Below are positions 45,476 through 54,447 of a stretch of DNA of 64,000 bases, piece after piece. This DNA comes from Anaerolineae bacterium. GTDB taxonomy: Bacteria; Chloroflexota; Anaerolineae; Promineifilales; Promineifilaceae. Numbering within the stretch: position 1 is the stretch's first letter; each line of letters opens with the position of its first letter. The position numbers were made by a program, and so were the translations under genes. The stretch spans positions 1-64,000 of the forward strand of contig JAMLHW010000018.1 in NCBI GenBank assembly GCA_023954475.1, written 5' to 3'. The notes beneath the pieces are model-generated. The model was not told where the DNA came from. It worked only from the letters and a program-made list of their open reading frames with translations, and searched no databases.

Positions 45476-47059
45476 ATGTTTAGAATCTTAATCACTGACA
45501 TCATTGATCAGGTCGGTCTGGATTGCCTGACAGAAGCAAACGACGTGCACTACGATGTCCGCCTTGACCTGGAAAATGGCGAACTCCTGGCGCTGATACC
45601 AGCATATGACGCCGTCATCGTGCGCAGCGGTACGAAACTGGATGCGGCGGTGATTGAAGCCGGCGTCAACTTGAAGGTGATTGGACGTGCCGGCAGTGGC
45701 GTGGACAATATCGACATTCAAGCAGCGACACTGCGCGGCATTATCGTTACCAATGCACCTGAGGCCAATACCATCGCCGCAGCCGAACACACAGTCGCCT
45801 TGTTGCTGGCAGCGGCACGTCGTCTTGTACCGGCGCATTTGTCGTTGGTGGCCGGCGAATGGCGACGTTCACATTTCGTTGGACAACAGTTGCACGGCAG
45901 AACATTGGGCGTGATTGGCTTCGGCCGAATTGGACGTGAAGTTACCCGGCTTGCTCAGGTATTCGACATGGAAGTCATCGCCTACGACCCGTATGTCAGT
46001 GAAGCTGTTGCACGCAAGTACGGCATTACACTGGTCGATCTCGATGATTTACTCGCCGAAGCAGATTACATCACGCTGCATACCGCGCCAACGGCCGAAA
46101 CTGATCGCATTCTCGACGCCGCAGCATTCGCACAGATGCGTGACGGCGTGATTGTCGTCAATGTGGCCCACGGCCTCCTGATTGACGAGGCGGCACTGCT
46201 CAATGCGCTCAATGCGGGCAAAGTGGCGTGTGCCGCCTTGGACGTCTACTATCACGAACCGCCAACGGGCAGTCCCCTCATTGGGCATCCAAGCGTGATC
46301 CACGCTCCTCATCTAGGTGCAGCAACGGTTGAAGCGCGCCACGCAGTGGCAACACAAATCGTCAATCAAGTACTCGATGCGCTGCGGGGCAGCGACTATC
46401 GCAACGCCGTCAATATGCCGTTCCGCGACGGGCCACCGTATCCGGTCGCCAAACCTTATTTGCTGTTGGCTGAGACAATGGGTGTTTTGCAGGCACACAT
46501 GGCTGATGCCCCCATCATGCGGGTTGAGATCGAAGTGTCGGGCGAGCCGGCATGTGAGTTGATTCGGCCGATTGCCGCTGCCTTACTCAAGGGGATCATC
46601 GCCAAAGATGAACCGAACGGCGTCAACTACGTCAACGCGCCGCTTCTGGCAGGCCAACGCAACATTGCCATTACACAGACCAAAGGGCTTGGTGATCTCG
46701 ATTACTCCAACCTGATTTCGTGCCGCGTCTTTTGGCAAGGCGGCGATAGATTGATGGCGGGCGTGCTATTCGGTGGTAGTGAGCCGCGCATTGTGCAGGT
46801 ATCGGATTATCACCTGGAGGCCAAGCCGGAAGGCCACATTCTGGTGATGCTCAACCGTGACATTCCCGGCGTTATCGGGCAAGTGGGTACAATCCTGTCC
46901 GCCTACAATGTCAACATAGCCGAGTGGCGATTGGGACGCTCCGAACCGGGAGGCGAGGCGCTGTCGTTCATCAATCTGGACACTGTGCCGCCCCATACGG
47001 TGATCGATGCGTTGGCGAGTGTGCCGGCCATCAAGAAAGTGACGTTAATTACGCTGTGA
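45476..47059 (+). CDS. serA: D-3-phosphoglycerate dehydrogenase, long ASB/ACT type
   Basis: 527 residues with N-terminal catalytic domain, NAD domain (RTLGVIGFGRIGREVTRLAQ), catalytic Arg/Glu/His (last in HAPHLGAATVEA), an ASB domain in the middle and a C-terminal ACT domain (HILVMLNRDIPGVIGQVGTIL), which in relatives senses serine for feedback control. The conserved Gly-Phe-Gly-Arg-Ile-Gly is encoded across a TCGGCCGA palindrome. It starts 34 bp after serB and its stop overlaps the next start as GTGA, implying coupling. Confidence 0.95.
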   Translation: MFRILITDIIDQVGLDCLTEANDVHYDVRLDLENGELLALIPAYDAVIVRSGTKLDAAVIEAGVNLKVIGRAGSGVDNIDIQAATLRGIIVTNAPEANTIAAAEHTVALLLAAARRLVPAHLSLVAGEWRRSHFVGQQLHGRTLGVIGFGRIGREVTRLAQVFDMEVIAYDPYVSEAVARKYGITLVDLDDLLAEADYITLHTAPTAETDRILDAAAFAQMRDGVIVVNVAHGLLIDEAALLNALNAGKVACAALDVYYHEPPTGSPLIGHPSVIHAPHLGAATVEARHAVATQIVNQVLDALRGSDYRNAVNMPFRDGPPYPVAKPYLLLAETMGVLQAHMADAPIMRVEIEVSGEPACELIRPIAAALLKGIIAKDEPNGVNYVNAPLLAGQRNIAITQTKGLGDLDYSNLISCRVFWQGGDRLMAGVLFGGSEPRIVQVSDYHLEAKPEGHILVMLNRDIPGVIGQVGTILSAYNVNIAEWRLGRSEPGGEALSFINLDTVPPHTVIDALASVPAIKKVTLITL

Positions 47060-48189
47060 CGTTTTCGGCCGAAGAAAGCGTCCTGCTCGCCGCCCTGCGC
47101 ACCGTCACGACCGGACAGCTCATGCCGCCATTACCGTCGGTCGCATGGCACGATGTCTTAGTCCTGGCGCAAGGGCATAAACAAACACCGGCGCTTGCCT
47201 ACGCACTGCGCAACCACGCTGACCGCAACCGCATTCCAGAGCAGATTTGGGCAAATATCAATACGATCACACGACAGCGACGCATTCGCAACGCGGTCAT
47301 GACCGAGGATTTCCTGACTGTCACACATGCGTTGTCACAGGCCGGTATTCCGTCGCTTGCGCTTAAAGGCGTGGCGCTGGCAAATACCGTCTATCCCAGC
47401 GTCGGGTTGCGCTATTTTGACGATCTCGATCTGTTGGTGCAGCCCGATTCGGCCGATGCGGCCCTCGTCGTCCTGCGTCAATTGGGGTATATCCCTCATC
47501 CACGCGCCCGCAGTGGTGACTGGCATCACCGCATCCCGTACACCCATCCGCAGCGCGGCACGACTATTGAGATTCACACAGATGTCGTTCGCCGTTTTCG
47601 TCCAGGTTGGAATTCGGCCGAATTGTGGCAGCGTGCGACTGCATTATCCTTGCAAGGCCAAAACATCTGCGTATTGGCATGCGAAGACGCTCTCATCCAT
47701 GCGGCGTTACATGCGCGCCACACACGCTTCAGCCGCATCAATGCGTTTACCGACGCGGCACTGCTCGTCAAAAGCGGCATTGACAGAGCCATGCTTATGA
47801 GCCTAAGTCAGGATGCCGGCGCAGCCAATGCGCTAGATTTTCTACTGCGCACCGCTGCGGCACTGCAGCTGATGCCGGAACTGCCAACCGTTCCCACCAG
47901 TCGTTTTCAGCAACGCATAACCGGTAGCATCGCCGATTGGAATACATTGACGCCCCATCCAGCCAGTCACCAGATCGGCCCTATACCAAAATTGATTGAA
48001 CTACTGCTGGTGGACTCCTGGCGTGACAGTGCCAGCTTACTGCGAGCTCTACTCATGCCACCCCAGCCGTTTATGCGCAATACGCCACAATACGGCTCAC
48101 TGTCAAAGCGCAACTATATCAGACGCATCGCCATGCGCGGGCATTTAGCCGTGCAAGCGGCGCTAAAAAACAAAAGCGCCGGTAATTAA
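47056..48189 (+). CDS. Nucleotidyltransferase family protein (NTP_transf_5 type)
   Basis: 377 residues starting with GTG that overlaps the serA stop codon (GTGA). The motif LKGVALANTVYPSVGLRYFDDLDLLV (Asp-x-Asp) and TTIEIHTDVVRRF fit the PF14907-like nucleotidyltransferase family found often in polysaccharide and natural product clusters. Function unknown. It has no relation to serine synthesis that I can see; coupling may be fortuitous. A hairpin overlaps its stop codon. Confidence 0.78.
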   Translation: MTFSAEESVLLAALRTVTTGQLMPPLPSVAWHDVLVLAQGHKQTPALAYALRNHADRNRIPEQIWANINTITRQRRIRNAVMTEDFLTVTHALSQAGIPSLALKGVALANTVYPSVGLRYFDDLDLLVQPDSADAALVVLRQLGYIPHPRARSGDWHHRIPYTHPQRGTTIEIHTDVVRRFRPGWNSAELWQRATALSLQGQNICVLACEDALIHAALHARHTRFSRINAFTDAALLVKSGIDRAMLMSLSQDAGAANALDFLLRTAAALQLMPELPTVPTSRFQQRITGSIADWNTLTPHPASHQIGPIPKLIELLLVDSWRDSASLLRALLMPPQPFMRNTPQYGSLSKRNYIRRIAMRGHLAVQAALKNKSAGN

Positions 48190-48197
48190 CCGGCGCT
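48175..48197. terminator. Convergent terminator hairpin overlapping the stop codon
   Basis: AGCGCCGGT (48175-48183) pairs with ACCGGCGCT (48189-48197) over a five-base loop that contains part of the stop codon. It serves the plus-strand nucleotidyltransferase gene and lies 45 bp from the end of the minus-strand jag gene. Confidence 0.72.
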
Positions 48198-48241
48198 GGT
48201 TGCCAATGGGTTCATCGCCCACTACAGTGTAAGATGGCGAT

Positions 48242-49231
48242 TTATGCGTCGTAGTTCTTTTGTTTGCTGCGACGCTTACGCGAACGACGTTTCTTATCGC
48301 CGCTCCCTTCACCGCCCTTGGGGATGATGCTGACGCGGCGACGATCACCTTCACCGCTGCTGCGTGTTTCAACGCGCTCATCTTCGCGCAATGTCATGTG
48401 GACGATACGGCGTTCGTGCGGCGGCATGGCGTTGAGTGTCACGGTGCGACCATCACGCACCGCATTGTCGGCCATACGAAGTGCCAGATTGGCGAGCACT
48501 TCCTGCCGGCGGGCACGGTAGCCGCCAATATCCAGCGCAAAGTTGGTACGATCGTGGATTGTCTGGCTGGTCATCTGACGCAACAGGAATTGAATCGCAT
48601 TCAGCGTCGCGCCCCGGCTACCGATCAAATCGCTGAGGCTATCTCCATCAACAGTGATGATCGGAATGCGTTTGCCGGTAATCTCATCGACATCCGACAA
48701 TTCGGCCGAAACAACACCATCGTATTCCATTTTAGTCAGCAGCGTTTCCATATGCTTCATGGCAACTGACACTTCGGTGCTGGTCAAAAGCTCACGCAAA
48801 ATCTCGGCTTCTGCAGCCGCGTCAATAACTGGCTCCGGCTCCGGTTTTTCGTCGCTGGTGCTTTCGTCATGTTCATCTTGCTCAACATCGGGAGTGCCGA
48901 TAACAGGTTTCACAACTTCTGCAACGGTTGCCGGTTCAGCCACGTCAACAGTTTCCGGCGTCGACTCAGCATCTTCTGCAACATCGGGAACGTCACTCTC
49001 AGCAACTGGCACTGGTTTTTTTGCCGGATCAGTCGCATCCAGTGGGTCAACCACCAATGTCAACCGGACTGAAGCGTCACGCTTGCCAATGCCCAGTAAC
49101 CCCTTACTGCCCTCATCCAAAACTTCTACAACAACTGCGTCACGCTTGGCATTTAGGATGCGCAGACCTTTATCTATAGCGGCTTCCACATCCGGGCCGC
49201 TCGCCTCAATTTCGTGTTTTATCACCGACAT
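48242..49231 (-). CDS. khpB: Jag/KhpB RNA-binding protein
   Basis: 329 residues: an N-terminal Jag domain (VEAAIDKGLRILNAKRDAVVVEVLDEGSKGLLGIGKRDASV), a long acidic Pro/Glu/Val-rich linker (about 70-165), then KH (VDGDSLSDLIGSRGATLNAIQFLLRQ with a GxRG-type loop) and R3H (MPPHERRIVHMTLREDERVETRS) domains. KhpB binds RNA with KhpA and affects cell elongation. GAGGTG precedes ATG 49231. Last of the rpmH-rnpA-yidD-yidC-jag cluster. The C-terminus is Lys/Arg-rich (GSGDKKRRSRKRRSKQK). Confidence 0.93.
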   Translation of the reverse strand: MSVIKHEIEASGPDVEAAIDKGLRILNAKRDAVVVEVLDEGSKGLLGIGKRDASVRLTLVVDPLDATDPAKKPVPVAESDVPDVAEDAESTPETVDVAEPATVAEVVKPVIGTPDVEQDEHDESTSDEKPEPEPVIDAAAEAEILRELLTSTEVSVAMKHMETLLTKMEYDGVVSAELSDVDEITGKRIPIITVDGDSLSDLIGSRGATLNAIQFLLRQMTSQTIHDRTNFALDIGGYRARRQEVLANLALRMADNAVRDGRTVTLNAMPPHERRIVHMTLREDERVETRSSGEGDRRRVSIIPKGGEGSGDKKRRSRKRRSKQKNYDA

Positions 49232-49397
49232 AATCACCTCGCTGCAAGATAGCTTGCGCAGTGCAATCTGCAAGCTATGAATTGTAATAGAAACGTACTT
49301 TCTGTTGGCGACCTGACTAACACTCAACGAATCAGGCTGGAATTTCGCCAGATTATCCAGCAAATGCAAGCAAGGTAGTCAAAAAAGTGCTTGAACG

Positions 49398-50330
49398 TCA
49401 GCGATTTTTTGACTTAGATTTACGTTTTGCCTTCTTGGTCGATGGCGGGCGACTTTCAGCGACATCATTTTGCGATGTCGACGATCCAGCGCCTGCCGTA
49501 GACAATGCCGATTCGCTTGCCTTGGCCGCCTTGGATCTCTCCAATTCAGCACGCTCTTCAGCCACACTGCGACGAGCAAGCCAACCCTGGAGCATACTGA
49601 TGAGATTAGCAAAAATAAAGTAGATCGAGACACCGGCAGGAAATTGCAGGGAAAAGAAACCAAACATCAACGGCATCGTATACATCATCTGCTTCTGCAT
49701 GGATGCGGCAGCGTCTTCCGGTTCTTTCTTGCCATCTTTGGCCGGTTTTTTGTTTTTCGTCGTCTGCGGCGTTGGAGTCAGCAATCGTTGGCTGATAAAC
49801 ATCGTGGCGACGACGAGAATTGGTAGTATATAGGTGGGGTCTGGCTGAGCCAGATTTAGCCAAAGGAACGTATTTTTCACTGGTAACAGTGCTGTCACGG
49901 ATTCCAGGCTAAACACGTTTAACCAAACGCGCTCTGATAACTCAAACATCGCTTGTGGTGATGAAGCCAGGACATATTGAATGGCGCGATAGAGACCAAT
50001 AAAAATCGGAAATTGAATGAACAATACCAAACATCCGCCCAATTGTTCCGTTGGACTATAGCCAATCTTCTGGAACTCTTCCTGCATTTTTTGCGGATTG
50101 TCCTTGTATTTGCTCTGGATTTCCTTGATTTGCGGCTGCATCTGCTGCATTTTGATCGTCGAGCGTTGCTGACGAACGTTGAGGGGCAGCATGACGAGCC
50201 GTGTGATGAGCGTAAAAACGGCCAGGGCAAGAAAAAAGTTGTTGAAGAGCAAATCGTAAAGCGCAAGCAATCCATTCGTCATCGAATTGATGACCACGCC
50301 CTGCCAAATTGCGTCCCAAAGTCCACCCAT
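49398..50330 (-). CDS. yidC: Membrane protein insertase YidC/Oxa1 family
   Basis: 310-residue Gram-positive-length insertase. Starting YDLLFNNFFLALAVFTLITRLVMLPLN, coiled-coil loop (KMQQMQPQIKEIQSKYKDN), then QLGGCLVLFIQFPIFIGLYRAI and a late pair of helices. It has no large periplasmic domain (as in Proteobacteria) and ends with a basic tail (STKKAKRKSKSKNR) that may bind ribosomes. It inserts membrane proteins with or without SecYEG. Confidence 0.95.
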   Translation of the reverse strand: MGGLWDAIWQGVVINSMTNGLLALYDLLFNNFFLALAVFTLITRLVMLPLNVRQQRSTIKMQQMQPQIKEIQSKYKDNPQKMQEEFQKIGYSPTEQLGGCLVLFIQFPIFIGLYRAIQYVLASSPQAMFELSERVWLNVFSLESVTALLPVKNTFLWLNLAQPDPTYILPILVVATMFISQRLLTPTPQTTKNKKPAKDGKKEPEDAAASMQKQMMYTMPLMFGFFSLQFPAGVSIYFIFANLISMLQGWLARRSVAEERAELERSKAAKASESALSTAGAGSSTSQNDVAESRPPSTKKAKRKSKSKNR

Positions 50331-50432
50331 AACTTATGCTTCTCCTGACCTGAAGGCTGTGAATCGTTTCACACCCGAAGTCACTATATGTAACACAAAC
50401 CGATGCACCATAATGCGACGTGAGTGTTGACG

Positions 50433-51608
50433 CTACTGCTCTTGGTCATTGTTTTGCAGTGGCATCGACCAGCGCAATATGCCACTTTCCAACTCATACA
50501 CATTGAGTAGCGGTGCATTTCCGTTCTCAGTGTCCTGAATGAAAACGACTAGGGCGTCGTCAACAATTACCGGACTGGTAAAAACCGGGGATGACGTCTC
50601 TACTGTCCACAACTGGGAGCCGTCTTCGGCCGATAATGCGAAAATGGTTCCTGTCGTCGCATTGCGGTCGGCGCGACCTGTTGCTATATACACCACATCA
50701 TCTTGCACCAAAGGGCGTGCAATAACGGGATTAGCGACATCTTTGTCCCAAAGCGGGTTGCCTGTCTCACGATCTACCGAAAATACTTTGCCGCCATTGT
50801 CAGCATAGAATACGGCCGAATCTGTCACAGCCGGCATATCCCAAATCCAGTTAGTTGCATCAGATGACCACAATTCGTCACCGGATTGGGCATCAAATGC
50901 ATGTACTTTGGCATCGTAGCTCGCCACATAAACCACATCGTCTGCCACAAACGGTTTCGCCGAAATCGCACCCGATAATGTGTTTTTCCACTTCTGTTCG
51001 CCAGTGGCCCCATCCAATGCGTAGACCGAACGGTCCATCGATGTCACAAATACTGTTCCATCTTGTGCCGTTGGTTGCCCCCAGATACTTCCTTCCGTTT
51101 CGAGCGTCCACTGAACGCCGCCACCCGGACGACGTTCAATACCAAATACCTTGTTGTCAGCCGTACCTAAATAAATAGCGTCTTCGGTTTGCAGCACTGG
51201 GGCGATGATACGATCCTCAGAGATAGAGGGGCTTGTCTGAACATCACGCGGCGTACCTGATGCAGCGGCTTCTGAATCCGAGAAGTAATAAAGCGAACTC
51301 TTTACTCCAGGCCGAAGCGCTCCCTGACCCTCACCATAATCGCCGAGAACTACGAGATCGTCGTATACAGAAGGCGCAGCCAAATAGAGGATGCGCGATG
51401 GTTCTTCTGGGAATCGCCACACTATTTCCTGGTCTGGAATATTGACGGCGACAACTTCAGGCCCATAGGCGACATATACCTGATCACCTAGAGCACTCAT
51501 GCCAGGCCAATTGGTGTTGGCTTGAATCCCGCATGCTGACAGAAATAATGCAGTGACAATAAACAAGATCAACGCCGGATGAAACCGCATCCGTTTTGTT
51601 TTGTACAA
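50433..51608 (-). CDS. PQQ-like beta-propeller lipoprotein
   Basis: About 391 residues. I choose TTG 51608, with GGAG eight bases upstream; it gives MYKTKRMRFHPALILFIVTA then lipobox LSAC. At least six PQQ-like blades are present (ALDGATGEQKWKNTL, AFDAQSGDELWSSD, SVDRETGNPLWDKDV, ALSAEDGSQLWTVE). It looks like BamB, the outer-membrane assembly lipoprotein, but a function in a possible monoderm is open. It lies between yidC and yidD, which are normally adjacent. Confidence 0.85.
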   Translation of the reverse strand: MYKTKRMRFHPALILFIVTALFLSACGIQANTNWPGMSALGDQVYVAYGPEVVAVNIPDQEIVWRFPEEPSRILYLAAPSVYDDLVVLGDYGEGQGALRPGVKSSLYYFSDSEAAASGTPRDVQTSPSISEDRIIAPVLQTEDAIYLGTADNKVFGIERRPGGGVQWTLETEGSIWGQPTAQDGTVFVTSMDRSVYALDGATGEQKWKNTLSGAISAKPFVADDVVYVASYDAKVHAFDAQSGDELWSSDATNWIWDMPAVTDSAVFYADNGGKVFSVDRETGNPLWDKDVANPVIARPLVQDDVVYIATGRADRNATTGTIFALSAEDGSQLWTVETSSPVFTSPVIVDDALVVFIQDTENGNAPLLNVYELESGILRWSMPLQNNDQEQ

Positions 51609-51653
51609 ATTAACTTCTCCGATATGGCCTTTCATCAATTGCCTATCAATCGG

Positions 51654-51863
51654 CTACGGTACTGGATCGTATCCACCTGGATGAAAGGGATGGCATCGGC
51701 CGATACGCTTGATCGCCATCCAGCCACCCTTAAAAAAACCATACTTTTCAATAGCTTCGTAGCCGTAATGTGAACAAGAGGGCGTAAACCGACAACTGGC
51801 GGGCAACGTCTTCGAAAAAGTCATTTGATAGACACGAATCAGGAAAAGGGCGATGTGTTTCAT
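51654..51863 (-). CDS. yidD: Membrane protein insertion efficiency factor YidD
   Basis: 69 residues from ATG 51863: [63 protein letters not shown] in segments gives the family motifs [16 protein letters not shown] and [13 protein letters not shown]. The protein supports YidC-dependent insertion. The longer ORF start 15 codons upstream overlaps sequence near rnpA and is not preferred. Confidence 0.95.
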   Translation of the reverse strand: MKHIALFLIRVYQMTFSKTLPASCRFTPSCSHYGYEAIEKYGFFKGGWMAIKRIGRCHPFHPGGYDPVP

Positions 51864-51894
51864 GATTTCTATACGCCGGAACTGCCAAAGCGTT

Positions 51895-52245
51895 TCAGCC
51901 TCTACCACGCACGTTTAACATGTGCGCTCGCTTCAGCAAATACAGTACGGCAGCTTCGACATCGGCAAAGGTGGCCTGTGGCGTTGGATGGCGCACAATA
52001 AACAAACAGTCCCACCCTTCTGCAATTTCATCCAAGTGCAATCGAACAGCTTCGCGCAACAGGCGTTTGGCCCGGTTTCTCTGAACCGCATTGCCAATAT
52101 GCCTGCCGGCAATAAAAGCAAAACGACTGTTCTGGCTCTGATTCGGTTTGAAAAGCAAAATCGCTAATGGATGTTTGCACCGTTGACCACTCTGTCGTAC
52201 TGCCTGAATATCGTTATGCTGCCGCAGCCGATATGTACGCCTCAT
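51895..52245 (-). CDS. rnpA: Ribonuclease P protein component
   Basis: 116-residue protein subunit of RNase P, which with the catalytic RNA matures tRNA 5' ends. The signature [25 protein letters not shown] is clear. It has the expected place between rpmH and yidD. Confidence 0.94.
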   Translation of the reverse strand: MRRTYRLRQHNDIQAVRQSGQRCKHPLAILLFKPNQSQNSRFAFIAGRHIGNAVQRNRAKRLLREAVRLHLDEIAEGWDCLFIVRHPTPQATFADVEAAVLYLLKRAHMLNVRGRG

Positions 52246-52337
52246 TGTGATCCAGAGTCTGACGTTTTAGCGAGAACCTGATTCAGGCTATCCAGATTGG
52301 TACGTCAAACAGACACAATAGACATGCTGTCGCAGAC

Positions 52338-52565
52338 CTAATTCTTGACGCCTCCACGGCGGCGTGGTGCTCGGTATGCTGTAGCGCTGGTACCTTTCCA
52401 GTTGACTTTCTTGACATGATTATTCATGCTCACTGACAACCGCTTGCGACCTTTTGCGCGGCGCGATTTCAACACATCGCGGCCTCCACGCGTCTGCATC
52501 CGTTGGCGAAAACCGTGTACGCGCACACGGCGGCGAATTTTCGGCTGATAAGTACGCTTCGTCAT
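52338..52565 (-). CDS. rpmH: 50S ribosomal protein L34 with C-terminal extension
   Basis: 75 residues, start ATG 52565 with GGGAG nine bases upstream. The first 45 residues are normal L34 ([37 protein letters not shown]). About 30 further basic residues follow ([24 protein letters not shown]), where L34 usually ends near residue 45. The frame is intact, so this is a real extension rather than a stop-codon loss by error, unless sequencing is at fault. Confidence 0.92.
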   Translation of the reverse strand: MTKRTYQPKIRRRVRVHGFRQRMQTRGGRDVLKSRRAKGRKRLSVSMNNHVKKVNWKGTSATAYRAPRRRGGVKN

Positions 52566-52978
52566 TTTCAATTTCTCCCAAAAAAACAGGGCCTTATGCC
52601 CTGAAAAATGTGCAAATTCACCTTACATAGTGAAACCTTGATAGCCGATGAATTATAGCCAAGCGCCTATTCCCGGTCAAATTAACATCCATGATATTCC
52701 AGACGGTCTTATTTTTACCGCCAGGAAACATAAACAGACGACATAGGGCGCGATGTAAACTATGACGTTGAGACAAATGATACGACAAGCTTGTATTGTC
52801 AGGGTCAGCGGAACCATGCCTTTAGCAAGCACGCTGTTTCTGGAACAGTCAATCGTTGTTTTGTCAATCAAGCCTCATGCACTGGTTTCGACCAACTCAA
52901 CCGGTGAAAAGTTACACAGGTAAGCTTGTTATGAACGAGTTGAATCGATGTCATCGGCACATCAAATTGCCACTTCTT
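52566..52978. other. Gap between rpmH and murA, no gene seen
   Basis: 413 bp separating rpmH and the end of murA. In many bacteria dnaA and oriC lie on this side of rpmH, so I looked for DnaA boxes (TTATCCACA) and found none, and dnaA is absent. It must hold the rpmH operon promoter. No open frame convinces. Confidence 0.5.
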
Positions 52979-54274
52979 TCATTCATCAACACGATGAATT
53001 CTGGCACCCAAAGCTGCCAACTTTTCTTCAATGCGCTCGTAGCCTCTATCGATCTGCTGAATGTTGTGAATCTGCGTTGTACCTTCGGCGCACAAAGCCG
53101 CCAACACCATCGCCATGCCGGCACGAATGTCTGGGCTGGCAACGCCTCCTTGCGCGGCAAAGAGCGGAGAGGGGCCTTGAACAATAACACGATGTGGATC
53201 ACACAATACGATGCGTGCGCCCATAAAAATCAATCTGTCGACAAAGAAAAACCGGCTTTCATACATCCAGTCGTGAAGCAGCACGGAACCGGCCGATTGT
53301 GTCGCAATCATCACGGCGATACTCATCAAATCAGGTGGAAAACCCGGCCATGGATGCGGTTTTATTTCCGGGACGCGTGTTCCCAGTGCACTGGAGATCG
53401 TCATCCGCTGTTCTGCAGGCACGAAGATATCTTTGCCTTCATCGATCCAGTCAACTCCGAGTCGATTGTAAACCAGCTTAATCATGTGCAGATCGTCAGG
53501 AGAGATGTTTTTTATGCGAATGGCGCTGCCGGTTACTGCTGCCACACCAATAAAACTGCCGACTTCCATAAAATCTGCACCAATGGTGAATTCTGTGCCG
53601 TTGAGGCGCTCCACTCCTTGAACTATGAGTCGATTTGTGCCAATGCCGTCGATTTGTGCACCCATTTGCACGAGAAAACGGCACAAGTCACGCACGTGCG
53701 GCTCCGAGGCGGCATTGTCGATGATCGTTTCACCTGGGGCCAATACGGCTGCCATCAGCGTATTTTCTGTAGCGGTGACGCTGGCTTCCGGCTGCAAAAT
53801 GTAGCCGCCGCCCTGCAACGGATCGGCGTTCATGCGAAAGAGACCGTCTCGTCCCAGGTTGACGTTGACGCCGAGTTTGCGCAGTCCGGCTATGTGCGTA
53901 TCGAGCGGTCGTCCACCGATAACATCACCACCCGGCAATGGCAGTTCGATATGTCCTGTACGCGCCAACATTGGCCCGGAAAAGACGAATGATGCCCTGA
54001 TTTGCGTCGCCAGAGCCGCGTCCAACTCCGTCTTGCGGATGTTTTCAGCATGGATGCGCCAGCTTCCATTGCCCAGATCGGTTGCTTCGACACCTAAATC
54101 CTGCAAGACCAGTAGCGTGTTGCGCACATCGAGAATGTTGGGGATATTGTGAAGGATCACAGGTTGATCGGTCAGAATACAGGCAGGGATCAGTTTGAGA
54201 GCGGCGTTTTTGTTTCCGCTGACGGTGACTTCACCGCTTAGCTTATGTCGACCTTCGATGATAAATGTACTCAT
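52979..54274 (-). CDS. murA: UDP-N-acetylglucosamine 1-carboxyvinyltransferase, Asp-type active site
   Basis: 431 residues, first committed step of peptidoglycan synthesis, adding enolpyruvyl to UDP-GlcNAc. N-terminus TFIIEGRHKLSGEVTVSGNKNAAL holds the conserved Lys22. The active-site loop reads LPGGDVIGGRP: Asp117 stands where most MurA enzymes have the Cys that fosfomycin alkylates. Relatives with Asp, such as the mycobacterial and chlamydial enzymes, are naturally fosfomycin resistant, so resistance is inferred. No TCGGCCGA in the gene. Confidence 0.95.
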   Translation of the reverse strand: MSTFIIEGRHKLSGEVTVSGNKNAALKLIPACILTDQPVILHNIPNILDVRNTLLVLQDLGVEATDLGNGSWRIHAENIRKTELDAALATQIRASFVFSGPMLARTGHIELPLPGGDVIGGRPLDTHIAGLRKLGVNVNLGRDGLFRMNADPLQGGGYILQPEASVTATENTLMAAVLAPGETIIDNAASEPHVRDLCRFLVQMGAQIDGIGTNRLIVQGVERLNGTEFTIGADFMEVGSFIGVAAVTGSAIRIKNISPDDLHMIKLVYNRLGVDWIDEGKDIFVPAEQRMTISSALGTRVPEIKPHPWPGFPPDLMSIAVMIATQSAGSVLLHDWMYESRFFFVDRLIFMGARIVLCDPHRVIVQGPSPLFAAQGGVASPDIRAGMAMVLAALCAEGTTQIHNIQQIDRGYERIEEKLAALGARIHRVDE

Positions 54275-54447
54275 GGGAAATCCTTTTGCGGATGTGTTGA
54301 TGCCGGAAAATGACGCATTGTAGCCCTTCCGCGATGCATGTCAAGCCGTTTGTGAGAGCGGGTTGTATGTTGAGATGTCGAGCACGGTTGGTACGTGCCG
54401 ATTTGTCATCGTTGGAAAAGTGATCGTCACACGGTTACAATATTCGC

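Noticed and set aside
52566-52978. Replication origin next to rpmH
   Set aside because: No DnaA boxes or AT-rich unwinding repeats recognised, and dnaA is absent.
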